DNA of 64,000 nt from Lathyrus oleraceus (Eukaryota > Streptophyta > Magnoliopsida > Fabales > Fabaceae), in assembly GCF_024323335.1 (NCBI RefSeq), contig NC_066580.1, positions 85,979,391 to 86,043,390 of the forward strand, given 5' to 3'. Shown here piece by piece: positions 21,195 through 31,367 of this stretch. The notes beneath the pieces are model-generated. The model ran no database searches, was not told the origin of the DNA, and worked only from the letters and a program-made list of their open reading frames with translations. The number at the start of each line of letters is the position of its first letter. Position 1 is the first letter of the stretch. Made by a program: the position numbers and the translations under genes.

Positions 21195-22010
21195 CTTGAG
21201 CATTCCCCAGCAGTGCTTTCCCTAGACAGAATCATTCTCCCTGACTATGGTTGTTTAAGCCTTCCCCAGCGAAGTAGTTATCTCTCCAGCAGAGTTCATC
21301 TTACCATTGGATGGGGCGAGTGGCCATAGCAGATTGGTATTCACATCCCCAGCTGAGTTGATTCTACTTGTAAACATTTTGGGTCGTCCCCGGCAGAGTA
21401 ACAGTTATTCCCCAAAGCATAGTCATTTTATCTGAGGTTTGTATGGGTCTTATCCCCAGAGAGTTGCCTGGTTTAGCTTCCCCAGCGGAGCTTTTATTTC
21501 CCCAAGCGGAATTTTTGTGGATTGGTATCTATCCTCAGCAGTGTACCCTTTGTTTTCCCCTAGCAGAGTTGCTTCATTGCTCCCCAGCGAGTTGCCTTGT
21601 CTTCCCCTAGTGGATTGGTATTGTTGGTTCCCCAGCAGTTGTTTTGTTGTTCCCCCAGTGGATTTATCTTGAAGATTCCTCAGCACAGTCGTCCTGTGTA
21701 TCTCTCCCCGCAAAGCTCGCATTATATTGCATTGCATATAGTAATCATTGCATCCTCAAACGGCGTAGCATTTCCATCCCACATGGAGCATTGCGCCATA
21801 GAAAAATTCAAACATATGCATTCATGTGTTCGAAACCACATCAGACCGCATCCCCGGCAGAGGCAGATCATTTTATTCAACATCAGCACAGCAAATCAGC
21901 TACAGTTGCTCAGACAGCATTCAGAATTGCTATCCCCACAGAGGTTTATTTCCTCACCCGACGGTGACAGAAAGTTTGTTTCTCCCCAGTGAGACCCCCA
22001 GCAAGTGATC
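21195..22010 (+). repeat. primer-tRNA-like repeats in the 3' UTR, copy F
   Basis: At least sixteen degenerate copies of TCCCCAGCRGAGT spaced about 25-60 bp apart, for example at about 21243, 21342, 21387, 21477, 21565 and 21628. The motif is the reverse complement of the Ogre primer-binding site, so it has the sense of the primer tRNA 3' end. Further TCCCCAG copies are scattered within the hairpin array that follows. Confidence 0.7.
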
Positions 22011-22091
22011 AGCCTTGCCTTGACATATCCAAGATGTCGTTCTTGTGATGCCAGTAAGTGTCATGTCAGCACCCGCGTGTGTTTCCTTTTT

Positions 22092-23036
22092 TGGTGTCGG
22101 TAAACACCATTGTTTCGGTGTCGGTAAACATCGAGTCTCACCCAGTCATCGGTAAATGTCTGGTCATTTTTGGTGTCGGTAGACGCCATTGCTTCGGTGT
22201 CGGTAAACATCGAGTCCTCTTTTCAGTCATCGGTAAATGTCTGATAAATCCCCAGCTAGAAATCCCCAGTAGAGTCATCAGTAAATGTCCTACCCGGTTT
22301 TCAGTTGCAAATATTTGTTTGTCTCTAACCAATAAATTTCCCATCCCCAGTCATCGGTAAATGTCTGGTCATGCTTTGTTTGATGTCGGTAAACATCATC
22401 TTTCGATGTCGGTAAACATCGTGTCTCATCCCAGTCATCCGTAAATGTCTGGTCATGCTTTTTTGATGTCGGTAAACATCATCTTTCGATGTCGGTAAAC
22501 ATCAAGTCCCATCCCCAGTCATCGGTAAATGTCTGGTCATTCTTTGCTCTCCTGTTAATAAAATCAAAATCCCCAGAAGTCGTCGGTAAACGTCTTGTCT
22601 GGTATCACCACAAAGATTTTGTTCCTCCCCCAAGCGGAGATGCCATCGGTAAATGGCCCAGTTTTCTTCGATATCGGTGAACACCGAATTCCCAGTTGCA
22701 GCAGCCATCGGTAAATGGTCTTGCTAAGTTGACATCGGTAAATGTCCAGTTTCTTTGAAGCCACCATCGGTAAATGGTCTTGCTTCCTTTCTACATCAAT
22801 TTGTTTCCCAGCAGCCATCGATAAATGGTCTTGCTGAAGTTGATATCGGTAAATATCAAGGTCCCAGTTTTAACCATCGGTAAATGGTTTCTCTTTTCAG
22901 AAGTTTGTTTTCCCAGCAGCCATCGGTAAATGGTATTGCAACCATCGGTAAATATCAAGTCTCCAGTTTTCCAACCATCGGTAAATGGTTTCGCTTTTCT
23001 GAAGTTGTCATGCAGTTGTCATCGGTAAATGACGTG
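22092..23036 (+). repeat. array of about 27 hairpins with CGGTAA loops, copy F
   Basis: Repeated units have a near-constant loop CGGTAA flanked by complementary arms that differ between units: GGTGT/ACACC, CGATGT/ACATCG, GCCAT/ATGGC, AACCAT/ATGGTT, TTGATAT/ATATCAA, GTCAT/ATGAC and GACAT/ATGTC. Some units keep pairing through G-U (CGGTGT/ACATCG). A recurrent subtype, CCAGTCAT/ATGTCTGG, has a single T-T mismatch. Two or three units are mismatched. Spacing is irregular, about 25-60 bp, so this is not a simple satellite. Confidence 0.75.
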
Positions 23037-23152
23037 GTTCTTCTTGTATCATATCCAGTCGGTGCAAATTTCTACGGTTCTTTTGTATTCAATCCCTGTT
23101 TACCCTGAAAGTCTGACAGCCATTGCTATCATCCGTTCAGGTTCCCAGCTGA

Positions 23153-23167
23153 TTGAATAGGGGCAGC
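23153..23167 (+). promoter_or_regulatory. polypurine tract of Ogre F
   Basis: TTGAATAGGGGCAGC directly precedes the 3' LTR start. The same sequence with one change is found before the R LTR, and AAATAGGGGCAGC before the M LTR. It would prime plus-strand DNA synthesis. Confidence 0.85.
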
Positions 23168-24198
23168 TATAGCACCTCAAATTTGCACCTATCATTGTAC
23201 ATACCATTTCATATTAGGTCATAGCATATCATGGTCCATTGCATAGCATTGCATTGTCCCCAGTTGCCTCAAGAGCAAGCAAGCAAGAAATTAGGTCAAA
23301 CTGATCAGGAGATCAGTCCACCAAGCAAGCAAGGGTGCTTCTCAAGGAGCCAAGGCCTTAGGGTTTGTCCAACAAGTTCACATAACTTGGAGGTCCATTT
23401 GAAGTGTTTAAGTCAAAGATTGAGGGCTCAGAGGTCATCAGTTCATGCACAATCAATCAGAAACCCTAGAAAGTCAAAGTTGGTCAACTGTGGTTGATTT
23501 TATGGTTTTGATGGATGGATTTGGTTTGAGAGAGCTTATTCATGTCCCAATAGGCCTCATATATCATGGCAATCAATATCATTGAAGAATTTGAAGCCAA
23601 ACAAAAAATTTCCAAAAATAGAAACTGGACCTGTAATTTTAACTGCCAAAAATGGAAACTTCTTGATCCCAAACTTACATCATGATACAAGCTTCAAATG
23701 AATTTTTGCCCAACATGAAAGTTGAAGATCTTGTTCTCCCATTTCCAAAAAGTTCGAGAACTCTAAATTCCCATGCATGGTTGTCAAGATATGATCAAAT
23801 CATTTTCACAAAATCTTGAACTTCAGAAGGCCATATCTCTCAAACCATTTGGCCAATTTTGGTGGGGTTTTTCCCTACAAACCACATTTCATCTCCTCTT
23901 TCCAAAAATATAAATTTCATGAGCCAAAACATTGCCAATCAAAATGGCACTTTTGGACCTAGCATGTGTGAATTTCAAGAGAGGTGCATTTTTGACTTTG
24001 TGAAATAAGCATTTTCCATTCAAGTGACCATTTGGAATTGGTTCATAACATGATTTCTGACTTGTGCAAAGCCCAATTCGAGCAACATGCTACCATTATA
24101 CCTCCATTTGTTCAAAAGTGGCAAAATTGCAAGATTAGCAATTTGTTTGATTTGAGTTAAACATGTTCAGCATTCAATTAGCATTGCTTAAACAGAAA

Positions 24199-24207
24199 TA
24201 TATAAGG
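24199..24207 (+). promoter_or_regulatory. putative TATA box of LTR F
   Basis: TATATAAGG, 1031 bp into the LTR. The partial LTR S has the identical word 1024 bp from its start, and the solo LTR has TATATATT at 1025 bp. Conserved position in three independent copies supports a core promoter. Confidence 0.6.
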
Positions 24208-25548
24208 ATATTTTCTGTCATTTGAGCAACCCTAGCAGCCATCTAACCACAGAAATCCACTCTCTCTCAAATTCCATCTTGCTTGCATTTTCCAAAATCA
24301 GTCAAGAAGCTCCAAAGAACTCGAGCAGGCCATTGTTTATTCATCATCCAAGCATCATTGTGGACACTTTGCAACCATATTTTCCCAACTGTAAGCAGCC
24401 CAAAATCACTGTTCCATTGGAAGCTTAGCCATGGCAGAATTCGATTCAAGCATTTACAAGGGTTGCTGAGCCACGATTACTTCACCATTCAACTTATGGA
24501 AGCATAATCTTCATCTGTTTTAACCATTTGAAGCCTGAAAGCTGCTGAATCTGCATCTGCTCTCCAATTTGGTCAGTTTTCGATTTACTTGTTTTGCCAA
24601 ACCATGCCATGCTTAGTGTAGGTCCTAGTGCCCTGATTGTTATGAGCTTTGTCTCATGTAATTTGGTTAAGTAATTAGCAAGAAATCTGGAAATAAAGAT
24701 TGATGTTCATATGCTTTTTTGCTCGATTCTCTCTCAATAGCTTGTTACCATGAAAATTGATGTTGGATTTGTCTTTACCATGCTTGGATGAACATGTATG
24801 TGTGCCCATTATTCATTTCTGAGAATGTTTGTTCTTGAGCAAGTTTTAATGTTGAATGTTCTTCTGCTCGATTCAGGATATATGTGTTGTCTTGATGAAA
24901 ATTGATGTTGGATTCTTACTTGCCATGCTTGTATGAACATGTCTGTGTATTTAATTTGTAATTCTGGAAAAAAATTTGGTAGCACGATTTGGGGACGATG
25001 ATCTTCATCCTGTACCCAGAAAACCCTAGGGTTTCTTCATCCATGCCCAGATTTTCTGATTTCACACGCTGCATGGCACTGTATAGGCATGCACCAATAG
25101 GAACATTTCCTTGGTCGCCCCAAAACGCCACCGTTTAGTTAAGTGAGTTCCCAAATTACACAAATGCCACTCGGTCCATTAATAATTCAAAACAATTCAT
25201 TTTAATTTCACATATTATTTCACTTTGATCATCCATTTTGCAAAATTCATAACTTGTTCATTTTAATTCCAAATTCAGTGGGAATTTTTGCATCATGTCC
25301 TGTTTGATGTCTATTATTTTATCATGATTTTTAATGATTTTTTGGATGGCTGGATTTTAATTGGCTTTAGGGTTTGTATAATGTGACCAAAAATTGTACA
25401 TGTTGCCAAATCTCTTGTGAAATTGTGATGATACATCCATTTGAGCTGAAATTTTTTGTGCTTAATCTACACTCATCCATGTTTATTTTGATGTAAAGAT
25501 CATGATTTTAGCTTATGTGGTTTGAGAGCTGTGATTTTTTGAAGTAGG

Positions 25549-25571
25549 GTGTGACAACTTGTGTCACACCA
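25549..25571 (+). promoter_or_regulatory. conserved LTR stem-loop, copy F
   Basis: Arms GGTGTGACA and TGTCACACC, loop ACTTG; 9 perfect pairs. It lies about 1.35 kb downstream of the TATA-like motif, so probably within the transcribed part of the LTR. Confidence 0.6.
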
Positions 25572-27834
25572 ATGATATGCAATTTCATGATTTTTGTTGA
25601 CATGCTTCCTGGCCTCCAATTAATGTGAAACTTTGCATGAGTCTTCTCTCATATGTCTAGTTTGTATGTGAATTTTCTTGGATTTAATTATGCCATTTCC
25701 TATTTGTTTGAGATTTTTCTTCCCTGCCTAGTCAAATGTTGACTTTGTGTGACACATCTTGCCATTTCATTTGGGAAATTCTCATACCTTATTGTATGAT
25801 CATGAAATTTTACATGTGTATACTAGACATCTTGAGCTTTGCATTGGTGTTGATCCCATTCATTTCTCATCTGTTTTCATTTAGTTATGATTTTTCTAAG
25901 TTGATGCTTGTTTGGTTGACTTCATTGAGCATGTTCAAATTTGCTTTGACTTTATGATTTTCATTGACTGCCTTCCACTTGTCCAAATGCAATGAAATTT
26001 GACATGCTTACCATGCTAGGTGTTAGGATTGATCATGATTAATTTGGTGATTTTTGAAAATGTTTGAGTTGACTTTTTGTTGCAAGTCATTCTGTTGACT
26101 TCTTTGAGCTTCTGTTTGCAATACTTTGCCTTCTTTTGTTTGTGAAATGATGATAATGCATGATTTGAATGTGAGACCATTTGAGCTTGCTTCTTAAATG
26201 TTTGAACTTGACTTTGGTTTACTTTCATTTGCTGTTTTGACTTTTATCATTTATTTTTGACCCTAGGCTTGCCCTAGTGGTCTCTTGGCTTATGTTGAGT
26301 TCATTTGTTTCAGGTTAAGCAATAATGCCTCAAAGAAACCATTGCCAATTTGATTGAGCTTGATTATATATCATGTGCTAACCTTTGTTTTGTAGGTGGT
26401 ATGACTCATATGAGTTGGGTCTTGTGCTTTTGCACTTCTGTTTGTTGATTTAACTGTTTGATTCATTTCCTTCTGATTTAAATTGTTGAACTGTGTACTG
26501 ATTAGTTGGACTATTTCAGGTACCCTTAATCGCTTAAGTTCTTTTGAACTTGCTTTGCTTTGCTGTTTAGCAATTTGCTTTTGAGGTATAATTACTTTTT
26601 CTTCATGTAGTCTGGAGACCCGGCCTGTTATTTGGCCGGGCAAACTGTCTGAAGTCCTCCTTAAGAGGCAATGCTTGTGTATGTTTAAATTGTCCTTGTA
26701 TAGAGTCAAAGTCCTCCTAAGTGAAGAGGCAATTGGCAGAACCCAAGGGATAAGCAACCTATCCCCTGCTATTCAGTGTGTCTTCTGTTTTGCTCACACC
26801 ACTGTGTTGATGCATTACAGATAAAAACCCAAGATCTTGTGCAATTGCACAGTTGAGTCAGTATCAAATGTGTAGAAGGGTTCCCGCTTTCTGAACCCAC
26901 ACATTCTTGTCAAATGCTCTCCCTGGCCAGGGATAGAAGCAATGAGGCACACCCCTCATCTCCTTTCATCTGCTTCACCTTAGCCCCTCAATGGCAAGGT
27001 TAAGAGCACACTTCACCCCATTCCAGAGGTTTGTTTGTTGAGGTTGATATGACCCCTCGACTAAAACCTAACCCATGTTTGAGCCCCCTTGTTGGTGTGT
27101 TTATTTTATGCTGTATGTGTTTGTGTGTGCCTATGTGGTGTGATCATATCCCCTAGGTTGTTAGACTCCGCGTAGTCTCGTTTGCATGTCAATTAAGGTA
27201 GCACGGTTCCTTCGTATAGGACTTCCTTTCTTGCTTGAGCTTCTTTAAAACACAAACAAACATCATCCCCTCTTAAGGATACGTTAACTCCTTCTACTAC
27301 AGATGAGTAAGTCTCCAAAGGTCGAGCATCAGGTAGATTGTGCAGTGACGTGGTCCACTTAAAAAACACAAACCAACAGTATTAGTTTAGCCGAACTACG
27401 GCAACTCTGATTCTCATGTTCAGATGAGATACGTAGGCACGAGATGCGATGTCTTGTCGAGTTTGATTAACCACTAACACTAATTCTTTTCTCTCACCCC
27501 TGTTGTGATTGAGACATCCCCTTTCTCTTGCCCTAGTTGCAATTGAGATCTTTCTTTTGTCTGTTAGCTAGAAACCTTAACTTAGGGTTGATTTGGCATG
27601 ACAACATCTAGGCTCGAGTCGTAGTCTCCCTAGAGTTGTGTCTCCCTCTGTTATCTGGTTAGGCTAGATCCTTGTCCCTGCGTAGGGGAACTACATCGCC
27701 CTGATCTTCATACCAGATGAAGTATGTAGGCAGGAGATTGAACTGATCTCTCCGGGCGCCTTTTTTCTTTTTGTGTGTGCTTGACAGTTATAGGCTCGAG
27801 TCCCCGACTCCCTATTAACCTGTTGTGTTGTAGT

Positions 27835-27965
27835 GTGCTTGGAAGCCGATGTAAGTCCATCAAGTGGCATTTGGGTTCCAGTGTGTGTGTGTTTAGGTTC
27901 GGATGCTGACATAAGTCCAGTGATTGGCAGTCGGGCTCCACGTTTGCCAGTGTTTGTTTGTGTGC
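27835..27965 (+). repeat. 69-bp repeat units in LTR F (about 2 units)
   Basis: Two related units with the phrase gatgtaagtccatcaagtgg and its counterpart gacataagtccagtgattgg. They match the 69-bp units in L (reverse orientation) and in the solo LTR. Copy number differs between LTRs (2, 4 and 5). Confidence 0.8.
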
Positions 27966-28438
27966 GTGTCAGCCGAGCTACGAATGCTCTGATTCTTCTC
28001 TCGTCCAGAAGATACGTATGCATAGGATGCGATATCCTAGCGAGCATGTGTCGTCTCCCCAGTCCGAACTACTTCGACTCTGATGTCTATGCCTGATAGA
28101 CTAAGTAGGCCCCGGATGCGATATCCTGCCGAGTCCGTTTCAGTCAGTTTCTCTTGTCTCTTTTCAGCCAGTGTGTGTGAGTATTTGAGCAGTGTTTAGC
28201 AACCAATTTTCCTTTCTAGTGTGCGTGGATCCCGTCGAGTACGACGGATGCGTAGGGGTGCTAATACCTTCCCTTCGCATAACCGACTCCCGAACCCATT
28301 CTCTTTGGTCGCGAGACCATGTTCTTTCCTAGGTTTACTTCGAGCGTTTCCTTTCCCTCTTTTGGGATAAATAACGCACGGTGGCAGCTCTGTTGTTTCT
28401 TCTTTTCCCGCCGGTTTTTCGCGTAATGCGACACTCAC

Positions 28439-29516
28439 CACCAAGTTTGAAAATTTAAGGATGAAAGAAGATGAAAATATTCATGAATTTCATATGAGTA
28501 TCCTTGAAATTGCTAATGCCTCAGGAGCCCTGGGAGAGAAGATGTCAGATGAAAAATTAGTAAGAAAAATACTCAGGTCTCTCCCTAAGAGATTTTCTAT
28601 GAAGGTGACAGCCATAGAAGAGTCTCAAGACATCTCCAATATGAGAGTTGATGAGCTAATTGGTTCCCTCAAAACATTTGAGATGGGAATGTGTGATGGA
28701 TCTGAAAACAAAACCAAAAACATAGCCTTCATGTCAAACACAGAGGAGGAAAATGGTCAGGATGATGATGAAGATCTTACAAATGATGTAGCAATGCTGG
28801 GAAGACAGTTCAACAGACTATTGAAAAAGATGGATGTAAGATCTAAGGCAAATGTCAAGAACATCTCATCTGACATCAGTAAATCCAACAATGCTGGAAG
28901 AAGAACAAGGTCAGATGATAAGCCAAAAGAAGGAAAAGGAGTACAATGCCATGAATGTGATGGATATGGACACATTAGAACTGAATGTGGAACCTACCTC
29001 AAGAAACAGAAGATGAGTCTTACTGCCACTTGGTCTGATGAGAGTGAAACAGAAGAGTCTGCAAATCTGGTGACTGCCTTGATTGGAAGACGGGGTTCTG
29101 ATAAAGACTCAAGTGATGATGAAGTAACCTTTGAAGAGTTGGCCACTACCTACAGAAAGTTGTGTCACAAAAGTGCAGAGGTGTGTAAACATGTTGAAAG
29201 CCAGAAGAAGGTAATAACTCAACTTGTGAATGAGAAGGTAGAACACTTGGAAACCATCTCCAAATTAAAAATAGAAGCGGTGATTCTGAATGCAAAGCTA
29301 GATGAAAGTCAACAAGTTGAAAGCCAGAAGAAAGTGATAGTACAACTGGAGAATGAGAAGGCAGAACATGTGGAAACCATCTCCAAGTTAAAAACTGAAG
29401 TTGTGTTCTTGAATTCTAAACTGGACGAGATGACCAAGTATGTAAGAATGTTAAACAACGGATCTGACTCCTTAGACAAGATTCTCCAGACCGGACAAAT
29501 AACAGGAGACAAATAA
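28439..29516 (+). pseudogene. SIRE/Maximus gag (5'-truncated)
   Basis: The frame is already open at the Ogre junction and runs to a TAA at 29514-29516. It holds the copia gag repeat-like domain (LVRKILRSLPKRFSMKVTAI, then MRVDELIGSLKTFE). A zinc knuckle CHECDGYGHIRTEC lies near 28948-28990. Two similar heptad-rich blocks begin ESQKKVI near 29198 and 29320. The N-terminus is missing because of the Ogre insertion. Gag would package the RNA; this copy cannot make a normal one. Confidence 0.85.
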
Positions 29517-30260
29517 CAGGAGACCGGCATTGGGTTTAATGAATCTAAGCCTGAGTGCAGTTACACTGGTGGCAAACCTAAATCCAAACCTAAGTGAAGC
29601 CATATTAAAAGTAAACCTGAGTTGTCACATCATATGTCACAACATCAGAAGGGAAGACAGTAGAAATGGAAACACCAAAGATGGAGATGCCATTATTGTG
29701 GAAATTTTGGCCACCTGAAGCCCTTCTGCTATAAGCTGTATGGTTATCCTATCCCTATTCATCATCAGACTCACTATCAACCGAGACCCAAACATCACAC
29801 GCCTGTCAACAAGAAGCAATGAGTTCCTAAGAGTAATGTTACAAGTCTAATAGCTCACACTTCCTTCAGAGTTTCAGCCAAAGAAGATTGGTATTTTGAC
29901 AGTGGGTGCTCCAGACACATGACTGGAAGCAAAGAACTCCTAACTGGCCTTCATCCTCATGCCATGAGCTATGTAACCTTTGGTGATGGATCAAAGGGTG
30001 AAATCAAGGGGATAGGTAAGCTTGATTTCCCTGGAGTTCCTGAACTTGACAAGGTCCTACTTGTTAAGGGCTTGACTACAAATCTAATAAGCATCGGTCA
30101 ACTATGTGACCAAGGTCTAAATGTTAACTTCACTAAAACTGAATGCCTGATTACTAACAAAGAAAGTGAAGTAATCATGAAAGGAGTCAGGACCAAAGAC
30201 AACTATTACATATGGAGCTCTCACATTGGTTATTCCTCAAAGTGTACCTTAGTCAAATAA
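29517..30260 (+). pseudogene. SIRE/Maximus second zinc knuckle and protease region
   Basis: After a frame break, about 29685-29740 reads CHYCGNFGHLKPFC, a CCHC knuckle. A stop follows, then the protease phrase WYFDSGCSRHMTG near 29890 with D-S-G in place of the usual D-T/S-G, and the downstream VTFGDGSKGEIKG and LISIGQLCDQG blocks. The frame ends at 30260 before the GAG-pre-integrase motif. Confidence 0.82.
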
Positions 30261-31199
30261 GAAGAAGTGAATACATGGCATCAATGTTTGAGCCATTTGC
30301 ATCTTAAAGGGATAAAGATGATTATATCTGCTAGAGGAACTCCCAAATTGAAGATTGATGAAAGAAAAGTCTGTGGGAAATGTCAGACAAGGATGTCACA
30401 CTAGAAACTCAGACATGACATCACTTCCAAAGGTTTGAAACTCCTCCATATGGATTTGATGGGACCCATGCAGGTGGAAAGCCTTGGTGGAAAGAAGTAT
30501 GAATTAGTGGATGACTTCTCCAGATACACCTGGACCAAAAACAAATATGATGTGGTTGAAAGCTTCAAAGATTTTTGTTTGAAACCTCCAGGAGAAAAGC
30601 TCATGGTGGCTCAAATAGATATGAATAATATTGGGTTTGATAGGAGGTTAGATCAGATGGTAGAACATGTTGCTAGTCAAATGCAGTCTGAAGTTGGAAG
30701 GAGCTTTGTTGGACTTAGGCTACAATTCAAGCAGATAGAAGGGTCTATTTTTCTATCTCAAAGAAAATATGCCAAGAAAAATGTTAAGAAGATTGGCATG
30801 GAGAGTGAAAGGACTCCTGATCCTACACATTCGAAAGGATTCAAAGATGAAAATGGTGTTTGTGTTATATATCAAGCTGAATACATAGAAACTGGAAGTA
30901 GTTGTTCTCAACAGGGTTGGTTGAAACTAATGTTGACTGAATACAATGTCACACACGATGTCATGACATTGTACTATGACAACCTGAGTGCCACAACTAT
31001 GTCCAAAAATCCTATTCAGCACAGCTGGACTAAGCACATTGATTTTTGTCATCACTTTATTAGAGAATTTGTGGAAGACAAAATCATAGCTCTAAAGCAT
31101 GAAATGCAATTAGCTGACAAATTTTCAAGGGTTTTGGATGCTAATCAGTTTGAATGTTTAAGAGGGAAATTGGGGATTCATATTCATGAGAAGTTATAG
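30261..31199 (+). pseudogene. SIRE/Maximus integrase-RT-RNase H deletion remnant
   Basis: Bases 30276-30400 carry the pre-integrase His/Cys motif (WHQCLSHLHL...CGKC), and 30435-30530 the integrase start LLHMDLMGPMQVESLGGKKY. An open frame of 254 codons (30435-31199) then jumps straight into the RT end (FLSQRKYAKKNVKKIGMESE) and the RNase H end (MLTEYNVTHDVMTLYYDN, HIDFCHHFIREFVEDKII). Most of integrase and nearly all RT catalytic sequence are deleted. The long frame is a by-product of in-frame joins and does not encode a working enzyme. Confidence 0.85.
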
Positions 31200-31367
31200 C
31201 AATTAAAGTAGAGTGGAAAAGGTAATAAAAATATTGTCTTCCCACTTAAAAGAAAGTGCCACATTTATGATAAATCATTACCTAGTATTGGAACTATTAT
31301 CTATGCCATTTCCACACGCTACCTCAACACAACCATTTCCATCTTCATCCAACTTCTCAGACAACCT
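31200..31367 (+). other. spacer between pol and envelope-like region of SIRE
   Basis: Short non-coding gap after the RNase H stop. Nothing recognised. Confidence 0.6.

Larger units (their letters stand above)
20482..23152 (+). other. long repetitive 3' UTR of Ogre F
   Basis: About 2.7 kb between the pol stop and the polypurine tract. It has three zones: the conserved hairpin pair (20609-20685), a zone of primer-tRNA-like repeats (about 21195-22010), and an array of CGGTAA-loop hairpins (about 22092-23036). Bases 20720-21190 show nothing I can name. Hypervariable repeats in Ogre 3' UTRs are known and have been linked to satellite birth in pea; the specific structure described here is my reading. 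Confidence 0.8.
10498..28433 (+). mobile_element. Ogre retrotransposon F (nearly complete interior and 3' LTR; 5' LTR outside window)
   Basis: Order on the plus strand: leader, ORF1, gag-protease, intron, RT, RNase H, second RNase H, integrase, long repetitive 3' UTR, polypurine tract, 3' LTR. ORF1 upstream of gag, the intron before RT and the dual RNase H are the accepted marks of the Ogre/Tat group. The 5' LTR is not visible because L inserted into the leader at 10497/10498; it should lie left of the window beyond L. The 3' LTR ends at 28433 inside the gag of the SIRE element, with ctcac (28434-28438) as the expected 5-bp target duplication. The coding part is open apart from one nonsense codon in pol, so F is younger or better preserved than L, M and R. 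Confidence 0.93.
23168..28433 (+). repeat. 3' LTR of Ogre F (5266 bp)
   Basis: It begins TATAGCACCTC right after the polypurine tract; the expected TG terminus has become TA. It ends ATGCGACA, then SIRE gag coding sequence follows immediately. It includes a TATA-like motif (24199-24207), a conserved stem-loop (25549-25571) and two units of the 69-bp repeat (about 27835-27965). No gene is credible inside. Confidence 0.93.

Noticed and set aside
22092..23036. CRISPR-like spacing of short repeats
   Set aside because: A plant retrotransposon 3' UTR; units have variable spacing and self-complementary arms and no unique spacers of constant length.
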